From Hermatobates lingyangjiaoensis (Eukaryota; Arthropoda; Insecta; Hemiptera; Hermatobatidae): 64,000 bases of DNA. The stretch is taken from NCBI GenBank assembly GCA_026182355.1, contig JAPFBL010000068.1:682001-746000 (forward strand), given 5' to 3'. Numbering within the stretch: position 1 is the stretch's first letter; every line of letters begins with the position of its first letter. A program made the position numbers and the translations under genes. Positions 1-11,035 of the stretch are shown in pieces. The notes beneath the pieces are model-generated. The model ran no database searches. It saw only the letters and a list, made by a program, of their open reading frames with translations, and had not been told where the DNA came from.

Positions 1-45
1 TTCTTTCAATCTAAGGAATAATGTTGAACAAATACAAATACAGAA

Positions 46-1712
46 AAATCTGGAGTGGCCTACACTCTACTTTACTATAAGTAACTTAATGTCAAATTTC
101 TTGAGTATATAAAACATAACGTCTCATTTAAGCATAACGTAAACATCTAAATGGGATATAATTATTAGCCTATCATTCCTGAGGTAGTACAGATAGTGAT
201 TGAAAGACATAACATTTTATAAGCATATTTTTGTACATCACAAATAATTTATTATTTGCAAATAATTTCATTAGTATAACTACAGCAGTAATAACATTTT
301 TCAAAAACTAAAGTGAACATTTCTTGAAACGATTTATTCTCCTACAAGAGAATGGCTTTCGTTCAAACAGCCAGTAGATTTCTTACATCGTTTACTTGAC
401 ATCCTTCTACGAGTACATTGAATATTAAAGTAAAATTTTTAAATTTAAAACAGGAAAATACCATTTTTTTCTCTGAAAAACATCTTTAACTGCAAAGAAA
501 ATGTTGTTTTAAGGTGATTTGTTAATTAAAGATGTACAATAATTACATTTATTAATCTCTAAACGAAAGATTCAGATTATGAATTATCATTTACATTTTT
601 GGTCTTTTATAGAATTATTATACTGGGAATTTTAATCTTTAAAATAATAATAATAATAAGCTTCTTAGTATTTAATAAGATCATTTTCCTTCCCCTTTGT
701 CAAATAACATATATACGAATTTTTTCTGAGTGAGTGTTATCATTTTCCTGCACAATATTATTCCTCTTACATCTCATATAATTCAATAAACAATTTAAAC
801 TGTTCCTTTATAAATATCAATTTTATTTCAGTGGATTTGCTCAAAAAATTTCTAAGTCAATGTAAACAATGTAAAAAATACAAAAAAATCGACAAGTATA
901 GCAGGTGATCTCTTAGTCTAGGGTAAACAAACAGTTTTTATATCGTTATTGCTCTTTCCCGTAATTAAAACTTCATGATTTTTTTTTATGAATTGCTAAT
1001 TTTTTGTTCCATTTTTGGTCAAATTTTCATTCTTTTTTAATGAGCCGTTTAGCGTCAAAAAAACATTTTCTGAAAACAGAAATCGTACTGTAACGCCCCA
1101 TTAGCGAATGTAATTTTGAAAAAAAACATCTCAACTCATTCTACACATAATGTTCTATTTATAGGCATAGTTTCATTCTTGTCCGACAAACAGTATGGCT
1201 TGTATTGCTCTCACAAGGTTTGAGATTGAATTATAAGTCAAAATTTGTACATTTTATTGAAAAAAAAAATATTTCCTGTTGTTTTAAAATTCTGAATATA
1301 TTTTTCGTTTGTTTCATTTGTAACCTCAAAGATAATGTCAAAATTTCAAAACTCTAGAGTTATCAGTTTAGGAGAAATAAATGTTTAAAAAAAAACGGTT
1401 TTTGGCAAAAAAAGTGACTTTCCCATCTTGCATAATTCTTTCCAAACAATAGGGATCTTCGTCTTTATGGGGCCTATTTTTGTGTAAAATATCTACTTGA
1501 TCCATCAAAGATTCTGGACCGTAGCGTGGTAACAAGCAATGCTAACACACGCACCCACCCACCCACGCACCCACCCACCCACCCACACACACACAGACAT
1601 CATCGTAAAAACGTCATAAAACGACTTCTGGGACCTCAAAACATGTAATTCCGTCAAAATCCCGAGATCGAATTTTTTCACGATCACTATACTTTACTTA
1701 TAGTAAAGTAAT
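46..1712. repeat. Left arm of a large inverted repeat
   Basis: This stretch returns in reverse complement at 4395-6352. The outer end (TCTGGAGTGGCCTACACTC, then CTTTACTATAAGTAA) matches the outer end of the right arm near 6320-6352. The inner end near 1685-1712 again carries the TTACTATAAGTAA word and matches the right arm's inner end near 4400-4430. Landmarks shared by both arms include a run about a frontier GTAGTACAGATAGTGATTG near 185 and a CACC/CACA-rich microsatellite near 1545-1600. The arm is about 1.7 kb and has no long ORF; the 60-codon frame over the microsatellite is not credible coding. Size and arrangement suggest a foldback-type DNA transposon or an inverted pair of repeats; the family is unknown. 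Confidence 0.75.
1545..1600. repeat. CCCA/CACA microsatellite
   Basis: Runs of CCCACCCACG give way to CACACACA. The counterpart in the right arm near 4514-4536 (TGTGTG then GGCGGGTGGG) is shorter, so the tract was inside the repeat unit before duplication and its length has since changed. Confidence 0.85.
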
Positions 1713-1734
1713 AATGTGCTCGTTATTTATCAAA

Positions 1735-1826
1735 TAGTATATATAATATAGTATATATAGTATAGTATATATAATATAGTAATATATAATATATATATAT
1801 ATATATTATATATATATATATATAGT
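1735..1826. repeat. (TA)-rich microsatellite
   Basis: TA dinucleotides interrupted by TAGTATA words. Directly visible; no coding role. Confidence 0.9.
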
Positions 1827-1926
1827 CATTCCATATATTTCCTTAAAGAAAACATGTAAAATAGTGTTTTATTTAAAGAGATTAAGTGAACCAATAAATG
1901 ACGCAATTGAAATGATGTTGCTTGAG

Positions 1927-1972
1927 TGACGTCATTACAAGTCATATTGTGAATCATGTGCACTGTGATTGG
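1927..1972. promoter_or_regulatory. CRE-like palindrome plus inverted CCAAT box
   Basis: A perfect TGACGTCA palindrome lies at 1927-1934 and ATTGG (inverted CCAAT) at 1968-1972, inside the spacer of the large inverted repeat. Both are classic eukaryotic promoter words, and their closeness is suggestive. No clear TATA box or downstream ORF follows, so the site may be chance. Confidence 0.25.
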
Positions 1973-2746
1973 GTCAGTTGAGAATACGACTCTGTAGTGT
2001 TCTAGTACATCCGCTATAATGAAATATTGTTCTCTGAAAAGAACAATATTCCTAAATATTTAAACAAATCGTAAGTACGACCATTTCTGCAACTATTTGT
2101 AGGTATATTTTTAACAATAAATTAGTTCAATAATAATAATAATAATAAATAAATAATTAGATGAAAATTTCTTAGTGATTATGTTTAACCAAATGGCTAC
2201 TTCAGTTATAGGTTAGCGTCCTTTCTTTAAAAGAAATTGTATTAAAATCAATAATACTTACCTATATTTATACACAATGTGACAAATTAATTGAAAATAC
2301 AGAATAATGTGTTCGTTATTTATCAAAATATCAAACAAATATCCTACCAGAAATAAATTATTGAAATAATTAGAATTTCATTTTAATTTATTAAAGTTTA
2401 ATGGAGTATATTACTTTCTAATATTATGTGTAACTCTTACAGTTTGAATTCAATAATAGTTATCATTGTTTTTATGATTATAGTTGTTTCATGTTTAATA
2501 CAATTAACTATTTCAATTCAGTTATTATTATTAATTTTGTTATACAATGTTATGACGTATCATTTAACGTTCATTTTACTAATTACTGGCATATTATTTT
2601 AATTAATAAATAAAAATCATTCTATATAATCATATAATGGAAAATTACGTTAACTAAAACTGATTAGAAAAAATATGAGAACATAATACAGGACAAAAAA
2701 CCATGGCTACAATAACCTTGTCTATAGAACAAGCTCAGCATTTTAC

Positions 2747-3437
2747 AACTTCCAATATTAATTTAACATCCATTTCTTTTACCAGTATTATAACTGTTTA
2801 CCAATTGAAATCATTATGAAGCAATGAAAAGAGTTGGGTAACTGTAAACTTACTTTTGGTTCATTCTTTGTTATCATATAGTTGTTAAATTCATTGAAAA
2901 TTTTTCATATTTTGAAACTGTAGTTTCTATATATAGTCATATTTATAATTTTGACATTATGAATTGTTTATTGTTAAAAATTATATCAACACTAAATGAT
3001 AGGTTGAGCACTTTAAATGTTCATTACTTGTTCAATCTGTTATAATGTCATATTTCTTCCTATTGGTAGATTAATTAAGTTATTTACTAATTTCATACTA
3101 ATTCCTCTTGTTAAAAACCTCAATAGTTCAATTCAACATTCATATATTGTAATTAATTTCAACTAATTTACTCTGTTCTTTTCTAACTTCCAATATAAAT
3201 TTAATATCCATTTGAATTTAACATTAATTTAATACTTGTATTATATTGTTCACCAATTGAAATCTTTATGTAGCAAAGAAAAGATTTGGGCAATTGTAAA
3301 CTTACTTTTGGTTCATTCTGCATTATCACATATGTTTTTTTCATACTTTGAAACTGTAGTTTCTATATATGATCAATCATATTAATAATTTTGATATTAT
3401 GAAATGTTTATTATTAAAAATTATATCAACACAATTA
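2747..3437. repeat. Direct duplication of about 250 bp
   Basis: 2747-2993 and 3186-3437 share an ordered series of words: ACTTCCAATAT, ACCAATTGAAATC, TGTAAACTTACTTTTGGTTC, GAAACTGTAGTTTCTATATA and AAAAATTATATCAACAC. Divergence is moderate with small indels, so it is an old segmental duplication inside the spacer. The roughly 190 bases between the copies show nothing recognisable. Confidence 0.8.
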
Positions 3438-3872
3438 TATAAAAACTATTTAAGTATCTATGAAATTAGTTTTTAAATGTGTTTAAACTAAATTTAATCC
3501 TATATCATGTTTATTAAAGAAGTAATTTGCCAAATTTCTCTAATTTCTAGACTTTTTAACACTTTATTTTGATTATTTGAGCATTTGTTTTAATGAAAAT
3601 AATGAATTTTTTAAAGGTAATTCAGCTAAAAGAAACTTTATTTATGGTAATAATTTCCTTTTAAAATTATTAAAATTGGATTTGTTTTATTTTAGTAATT
3701 ACCGAATAAACTTCAAGATGTTTAAAACATTTTTCTTAACTTACTTCAGTATATTTGTTTGTGATATATATTTTATATCAAAGAAATATATATCACAAAG
3801 AATAGATTAAGATATATGGTTGTGATTTTTGTTTTAGGATATTCATGTTTGTGATATATTTATAGATCACTG

Positions 3873-3990
3873 AGTTGTTACCAGTCTTCAGAGTGATTCA
3901 CATCTATTTTCCTGATGATGAAGCCATCAAAATATAGCAGTGAGTTTCTGTTTCATTTCAGTGTGTTCTTTTTAGTGAATATAGTTTACA
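3873..3990 (+). mobile_element. Penelope-like end with hammerhead-like motif, family 1
   Basis: This about 115-bp segment matches the reverse complement of 60196-60312 from AGTTGTTACCAGTCTTC to ATATAGTTTA, so it is one of a dispersed family. At 3912 it has CTGATGA, then a short stem II (GATG with CATC), then AAA and the ATAT palindrome, the layout of minimal Penelope hammerheads. It runs into TATATATA at 3991. The GAAA G is changed to A, so the copy is decayed. Nothing coding is attached. Confidence 0.55.
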
Positions 3991-4394
3991 TATATATATT
4001 AATAGTTGGATTTTTATTAAATGTCATTTTTCGTTTTGGTTCTTTTGTTGTTGGCTTTGAAAAAGGTTTAGTTTGAAAAGGAACTTGAAAGGATATGGGG
4101 AGAAACATACTTTATTTATTTAAATAAGAAATGAATACCAGATCTGTGTTTTTGTTTGAATACCACATTTAGTTGTGTTTAAGCAAAACTAAAGTTTGTT
4201 TACATATGAAAAGGATGAACATTCCATATCAGTTCCATTTAATTTTTCAATAAATATTAAATATGGCTCCTGACTTTACTTCACTATTCAATTTTGCCTT
4301 ACTGAAATTTGTGGTTGACAACTTTCTGCTGTAGAAGAATACATGAGGGTTTTCCTATTTTCTAATACAGGCTGTTAAATGTCGTTTTATTATC

Positions 4395-6352
4395 AATTTT
4401 TACTTTACTATAAATAAAGTATAGTGATTATGAAAAATTCGATCTTGAGGTTTTGACAGAATTATATGTTTTGAGGTCCCAGAGGTTGTTTTATGAAGTT
4501 TTCTCGATGATGTCTGTGTGTGTGTGGGCGGGTGGGTGAGTATGTTAGCATTGCTTATTACCATGCTACGATCCAGAATCTTTGATGGATCAAGTTGATA
4601 TTTTACACAAAAAAAGTGTAGATGATCCCTATTGTTTGGGAAGAATTATGCATGACGGGAAAGTCACTTTTTTTGCAAAAAACCTGTTTATAGACAACAT
4701 TTTTTCTCCTAAACTCCTAACTTTAGAGTTTTGAAATGTTGTCACTATCTTTGAGGTTACAAATGCAATAAAAGAAAAATATTCAAAATTTAAAAAAACT
4801 GCAAATATTTTTTTTAAATAAAATGTAAAAATTAGAACTTCAATTCAATCTCAAAGCTTAAGAGAGCTATACAAGCCATAACGTATGACCGATCAAAATC
4901 AAACAATACCTAAAAATAGATCATTGTATGGAGAATGAAATGAGATATTTGTTTTTAAAATTACATTCGCCAAAGGGGCATTAAAGTACGATTTCTGTTT
5001 TCAGAAAAGGTTTTTTTAACGTTAAACGGCACATTAAGAAACCATGACTTTTTATCAAAAACGGAACAAAAAATTAGTAATTTAGAAAAAAAATCATGAA
5101 AGTTCAATCATGGCAAAGTGCAATAAAGCTATAAAAACTGTTTGTTTATCCCATACTAATGGATCACCTGCTATACTTGTCGAATTTTTGATATTTTTTT
5201 ACATTGTTTACGTTGACTTAGAATTTTTTTGAGTGAATTGACCGAAATAATGTAATGTTTATGGATATAATGAAAATTTTGAAATGATTTAACGACTTAT
5301 ATGTGATATAAAAAGAATATAATTCTTATATGTAAAAATTCAACGACAATAGAGCATATTAAACATATAATTTCTGATTCTTTTCATGGTATGATGAGTT
5401 TGTCTAACAAAATGTTCTAATCGATCTGCATGTTGAACTTTTTCATCCTGTAAGAGACCTTCTATGTTTTCGACTAATATCCATTTTTTTCACTATTCTT
5501 GTCTAATAGTTCATACCATTATACTTAAAAATTTCAAGCTTCCAGCTTTTAAATTTAAAATTGTGCAGAAAAGTCGGCTTCGAACTTGATTTGAGAATAC
5601 AAAAGTCGCTATTTACCAACATATTTTTTCTCTATATACATTTACAGCAAAGTGTAGAGTACAGCACGTGAGAAAAAATAACATTCACTCAGAGTAAATT
5701 GGATTTTTATGATTTTTGACTAAGGGAAAGAAAAGTGAGTTTTTAAAAAACTCTAGCATGCCATAAAATTTCCAGTATAATAATTTGATAAAAGACTAAA
5801 AATGTAGAACATTATTTAGAATTAAAAAAATTTTTTTTTAATAATAAATGAAATTAACCTACATCTTAAATTAAAACTTATCTTAAAACGACATTTTTTC
5901 TTACATGTTTTTGACATTTCAGACAAAAACTTTGTAGTGCTTTTAATATACTTAAAATATTTTTAATTTTTAAATGGGAAAATTTGTCTTAAGTATTAAA
6001 TGTAGAAGGAGGTCAGATAAACTATGTAAGAGATCCACTGGCTATTGGAGCAAAAGCCATGCTTTCTTGTAGGAAATTATTTCGTATAAGCAAATTTTTA
6101 ATTTACTTTTTATAATGTTATAACTGCTGTAGTTATACTAATGATTGTATAACTGTTCATTGTGTGACATACAAAAAAAGACTTATCTATGGATAAGTGG
6201 ATCAATCACTATCTGTACTACTTCAGGAATGAAAGACTAATAAACAACTCCCTTTTAGACGATTATATTATGCTTAATGAGACATTATATACCCAAGAAG
6301 ATTGATATTAAGTTTACTTATAGTAAAGTTGAGTGTAGGCCACTCCAGATTG
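4395..6352. repeat. Right arm of the large inverted repeat
   Basis: Reverse-complement counterpart of 46-1712, longer by about 290 bp through indels. It starts inside TTTACTTTACTATAAATAAAG and ends at GTGTAGGCCACTCCAGATT. Shared landmarks include AAGTACGATTTCTGTTTTCAG near 4985, ATCACCTGCTATACTTGTCG near 5162 and the hyphen-like ends noted for the left arm. No ORF of note. A foldback DNA transposon is the simplest reading, but terminal target duplications cannot be defined. Confidence 0.75.
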
Positions 6353-7486
6353 TTTTACATTGTTTTCATTGACTTAGAATTTTTTTGGGTAAATCCACTG
6401 AGATAAAATTGATGTTGGAATAGATAATGAAAAAATTTAAATAATTTATTGATTTATATGAGATATAAGAAGACAAATATTTTGACATTTAAAAAAAAAA
6501 TCTGCAACAAATATAAATAAATTTCCTTTGTCTTCCATGATATGATGGATTTGTCTCATAAAATGTTTTAATAAATCTATATATTGCACTGATAAGCAAA
6601 AATTAATATCAGTTATAATTAGTGCTATCTTTGTGAATTGTAATGCCTTTCCATGCTATTGAAGGGTAACGAATGGAAATTTTTCCTCAAGAAGAGGAGT
6701 TATGTATGTTGAAAAATATCCAGTTTTTCACTATTCTAGTCTAATGGTTCATATTTATTATTTTAAAAAATTAGAAGCTCCAAACTATAAAAAATTTAAA
6801 TTATACTGAATAGCTGGCTTTGACTTTAATTTGACTATGTAAATTGGCTAATTACTAATACATTTTTTCTCAATAGACATTCATTGCAACCTTATAACAG
6901 AGTACAGAAGCCAGCAAAAGATATCACTCGCTCAGAAAAAAATTGTACATATGATTTTTTACAAAGGGGAAAGGAAATGATTTTATTAAATACCCAGTTT
7001 TATTAAATTCCCAGTATAATAATTCTGTAAAAGTCCAAAAATGTTAAACATAATTCAAAATTGAAATCTTTCCTTTGAAGATTAATAAGTGTAAGTCATA
7101 TCGTACATACATAATTATAAATTATTTTAAAACGACATTTCTTCTTCGATGTTTATTATGTTTTTCAGAGAAAAGAAGAGTATTTTCTTATTTTAAGTTT
7201 GAAAATTTGACTTAAATATTCAATGTAGAAGCAGGTCAAGTAAAGGATGGAAAAAATCGACTGGCTATTTGAAGAAAAGCCTTGTTCTCTTGTAGGTGAT
7301 TAGTTAGTATCAAGAAATTTTCACTTTGGCTTTCACTTTTGTAGTTATACTAATGAGATTATTTGCATCAGTGGTGTGATATAAAAAAATAAGCTTATAT
7401 ATTGATAAATCGATCAATCAGTCAATCAATCACCCAAGAAGATTGATATTAAGTTTACTTATAGTAAAATTGAGTGCAGGCCACTA
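6353..7486. repeat. Tandem partial copy of the right arm
   Basis: The outer 1.1 kb of the right arm is repeated in direct orientation immediately downstream. Examples are GACTTAGAATTTTTT (5214 and 6371), GATTTGTCTCATAAAATG near 6548 against 5400, and TGTAGAAGCAGGTCA near 7225 against 6000. It ends on the same terminal sequence near 7450-7486. It is more diverged than arm against arm looks by eye. No ORF. Confidence 0.75.
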
Positions 7487-7650
7487 CAGATTTTTTATTT
7501 ATTTTGCTTGATTTTTAATTAATATTTTAAACTCCAGATTTTATATTATATACCCAAGATGTTTGATATTAAGTTTACTTACAGTAAAATTGAGTGTAGG
7601 CCACTACAGATTTTTTATTTATTTTGCTTGATGTTTAATTAATATTTATG
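7487..7650. repeat. Short tandem fragments of the same element end
   Basis: Two units repeat CCACTACAGATTTTTTATTT and TTTGCTTGATNTTTAATTAA, each preceded by the terminal TTGATATTAAGTTTACTTA words. They are about 127 bp apart and form a small two-copy tandem array after the large inverted repeat. Confidence 0.75.
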
Positions 7651-7903
7651 TTATATAAAATTAGATCAAGACATCAGAAATTGATGGCTATAGATGACAT
7701 TATAGTAGTCCTTTTTTTAGTAAATAATATTATTGTATGATTTATTATATGATTTTGTCATATATGCAACTATTCGAGATCATAAACATTTTATCAAACA
7801 GTGCTAACATTATGAATATTCTTCAGTGAAACCACCATTAATGAAGTACAATTTTCTTTTGCGTAAAGTACAATAAATTACCTTTCTTGTGCTTCAGTAT
7901 AGT

Positions 7904-8500
7904 GGTGCTAAGAATTTGCATGTAAAAAGACACAAAGACAGACACAAAAGACACAAAGACAGACATAAAAGACACAAAGACAGACACAAAAGACACAAAG
8001 ACAGACACAAAAGACACAATAGACAGACACAAAAGACACAAAGACAGACACAAAAGACACAAAGACAGACACAAAAGACACAAATGACAGACACAAAAGA
8101 CACAAAGACAGACACAAAAGACACAAAGACAGACACAAAAGACACAAAGACAGACACAAAAGACACAAAGACAGACACAAAAGACACAAAGACAGACACA
8201 AAAGACACAAAGACAGACACAAAAGACACAAAGACAGACACAAAAGACACAAAGACAGACACAAAAGACACAAAGACAGACAAAAAGACACAAAGAAACA
8301 CAGAAAGACAGACAAAAAGACATCAAAGACAGACACAAAAGACACAAATGCAGACACAAGAGCAGACAAAACAACAAGACACAAAGACAGACACAAAGAC
8401 AGACACAAAAGACACAAAGACAGACACAAAAGACACAAAGACAGACACAAAAGACACAAAGACAGCACAAGAAAGGTGCTAAGAATTTGCATGTAAAAAG
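7904..8500. repeat. 21-bp minisatellite framed by a 26-bp direct repeat
   Basis: About 25 units of a 21-bp repeat (CACAAAAGACACAAAGACAGA) fill 7922-8474, with a few variant units near 8280-8400. Because 21 is divisible by three, several frames on both strands stay open for 135-231 codons; these are artefacts of the period, not genes. The array is bracketed by identical 26-bp copies at 7904-7929 and 8475-8500 beginning GGTGCTAAGAATTTGC. A 12-bp inverted pair lies just outside or overlapping (CCTTTCTTGTGC at 7881, GCACAAGAAAGG at 8465). Confidence 0.95.
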
Positions 8501-9620
8501 CATTAGGGTTTTTTTCAACAGTATATCTGTCAAAGAGATCCTTGCATCTTATTTAAAATTTTTGGGATACGTGCAACCCAATATATGGACAAAAAAAAAA
8601 AAAATCAATATACAGTCGTAGCTCGTATACTGGTGTAAGATTGTTTAACCGGTTTCACATTTTCACCTTCAGTTGTTCTTAAACATCCGAAACTGAGCGA
8701 ACGACTCGGACACAAGTAAACAAGTAGGACTACTTAGTCGTATCTTAATGAAACTGATACCAATCTCTGTGTTACTCATAATGCATAAAAAAATATCATA
8801 GAACTTTGAAAGTATATTTCCATCAACATATCACACTAATGTTTCTTCATTACTCAAACCTACATTACCAACAGTAATACTTGAGTAAAAAATCGTATTG
8901 TATATATTCTACAATTTTTCTTCTCCCTCTTTCTTTGTTCCAATTTATGTAATTTCCATCCTGTTGATAAACGTATTGTTTTATATCTAAATCCATTGTG
9001 AAGAGAATTGCGCAAATAAAGTCAAATGCAGAAATTTCTTCGGAATAAAAAAAAATTAATCATATTTCTTTTTTAATAAAAAAAAATCTTTGGATATAAG
9101 ATATTAAAAAAGCTTAACAAAACGTTTTCAAATAGAAAGGAAAATAGCTAAGGCCAAATTAAATCAATTAAAATAATGATTTTAATTAGGGTTGAATATT
9201 ATCTACATCAAAGATACCGGAGTTTATAATTGAAATGTATTCTTGTTTCTGAATTTATAAAATAAGTGACATTTAAAATTAATCCTCTTCTAATTATTAA
9301 ATGAAAGGTGAACACTGAAAGATACATCAGGTAGAGGACAACATTTATATTGATAACTATAATGGTAAATAAGTTGTTATTTGTGAAAATTTGTCAGCTT
9401 CATACCTGTTTCTTATTTAAGTAAATTAGATGAATAAATAGAAAACCTTTATCAATATAAAATGAATTGGTCTCAAAATAGATGGGTTAATAGAACTTTT
9501 ATTTCATCGTAAGTAATGTATGAGCATGAATGAACACTGATTCTAAAATGATGATAGAGGTACACGCCCGAGGTCCTTCTTATCATTTTTGACAGGCTGA
9601 TAACAGTGATAAGGATGTGA
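8501..9620. other. Non-coding AT-rich DNA
   Basis: I see no gene here. One possible relic is TACAGTCGTAGCTCGTATAC at 8611, which resembles a Tigger/pogo-type terminal inverted repeat after a TA, but no matching right end is visible. Confidence 0.5.
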
Positions 9621-9627
9621 AGCAAGG

Positions 9628-9866
9628 GTGGGTGGTAAGACGTACATAAAACAATTTATAAACTACACCGTAAAATAAACCTTAAAGGTGTTGGCAGATT
9701 TACTGTTCATAGTACTTTGGCAAAACAATAATTTTGTTTTTTAGTAAAAATGCAGCTTTGAATAAGTCTTTTAGTATACTTTATATCAGAAGAGTACTTT
9801 TTCCCTATTTTTATAGCCCATAAAGGATTTAAATTCTTTATATTCCTGTTCTCTTAATATGATAAT
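9628..9866. repeat. Dispersed repeat, copy A
   Basis: Matches 12632-12885 in direct orientation. Shared words are GGGTGGTA, TACATAAAACAATTT, ACAATAATTTTGTTTTTAG, ACTTTATATCAG and TTTTATAGCC. Family unknown; no ORF and no visible target duplication. The 500 bases after it show nothing else. Confidence 0.75.
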
Positions 9867-9999
9867 TTAAGATATGAGTTATAAGATTTTTCAAATATTA
9901 AGTTAGTTTTCTATCACGGTAGTATATATGCCATATTTGTATACATTGTCATTCTGAAATTGCTTCCAGCTTCATGTCTAGATATACATTTTAGTATTT

Positions 10000-10689
10000 T
10001 TTTATCCATTTTTTATCGATAATAAAATTTAAACATTCATTAGTAGTTTTAAATAATGGTTTATACAAATGGATTATACAAATAATAAACAAAACAAAGG
10101 TCTGTTTAACGAAGGTAACATAACAGAATAGAAGGCCATGAAAAATAAAACATGCATGCATATCCCGCAAATTCTATAAAAAAATAATCACTATTATTGT
10201 TCTACTTGCAATAGAAATTTTCAAAATTACGACACACTTCCAAGGAATATTTATCATGTATTATTATACATGTATTATTGTAAATAGGAAAGGGACCACT
10301 AACAAAGTTAAAACTTTATTTAATTGACAAATTATTCAACATAATTTCACGGTATCGTACAATTGGAAAAAGTTGGTGATGGGTATGTGCACCACCATGT
10401 TCGTCACATCTTTCATGGCATCATTATTTTGTATTCCAAAAATAATTACTTTAACTTGAATGTATACCAAAGTATTAATGGAGCATCAAATATTAATGAA
10501 ACACATTTTGTTTGCATCAGTCCCTTAAAACCTTTATTATTCTACGAACACATCACCCATCTTTCAACTATCTTGTCATTATGATGTTTGAAAATTAAAT
10601 CAAAGCTCTAACTATTGATGGATTTTTGTTGTAACTAACAGAATAATGTAGCATTACTTTACATATAATCATGTATTAGATTTCCTATA
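10000..10689. other. Non-coding AT-rich DNA
   Basis: A 73-codon frame at 10363-10584 on the + strand has an ordinary AT-rich composition and no motif, so I do not call it a gene. No repeat or splice-signal combination stands out. Confidence 0.4.
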
Positions 10690-11035
10690 ATCAGCCATAT
10701 TCCTGTAAATTACTGCAGGCTTATTTGTCGATGCTTGTAAAAAATAATGTTAGCCATATTAGTTGGTATATGTAAATCATATATTAAAAATGGTGCCAGC
10801 CATATTAGTTCATACATGGTAATTATATGAGAAAAATGATGATAGCTATGTTAGCATATATGTTGTTTATATTTGAAAAATGATGCCAGCCATATTAGTA
10901 GGTAGATGCAAATCATATTTTAAAAATGGTGATAGCCATATTACTTAATATATGTTAATCATGTGTGGAAAAGAATGCCAGCCATATTGGTTGATATCAC
11001 ATTAATCATAAATGTGATAAAATAATGCTGTTCGT
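10690..11035. repeat. Degenerate minisatellite, about 46-bp unit
   Basis: The word AGCCATATTA or a variant recurs at about 10692, 10750, 10797, 10844, 10887, 10933 and 10978, with AAAAATGGTGCC-type and GTAAATCATAT-type words between. Spacing is 43-58 bp. The copies are diverged, so the array is old. Confidence 0.85.

Larger units (their letters stand above)
1713..4394. other. AT-rich spacer between the two arms
   Basis: This 2.7 kb spacer holds a TA-rich tract (1735-1826), a duplicated word AATGTGNTCGTTATTTATC (near 1712 and 2307), an internal direct duplication (2747-2993 with 3186-3437) and a Penelope-like fragment (3873-3990). The 77-codon frame at 3577-3810 is low-complexity AT sequence and I do not regard it as a gene. 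A CRE and CCAAT-box pair lies at 1927-1972. Confidence 0.6.

Noticed and set aside
7922..8474. CRISPR-like regular repeat
   Set aside because: The units are contiguous with no unique spacers, and the DNA is clearly animal; it is a minisatellite.
7838..8533. Long overlapping frames (135-231 codons) with KDRHKRH, TDTKDTK or CLCVFCV repeats
   Set aside because: They are produced by a 21-bp tandem repeat whose length is a multiple of three; several frames on both strands are open equally, and no start or splice context favours one.
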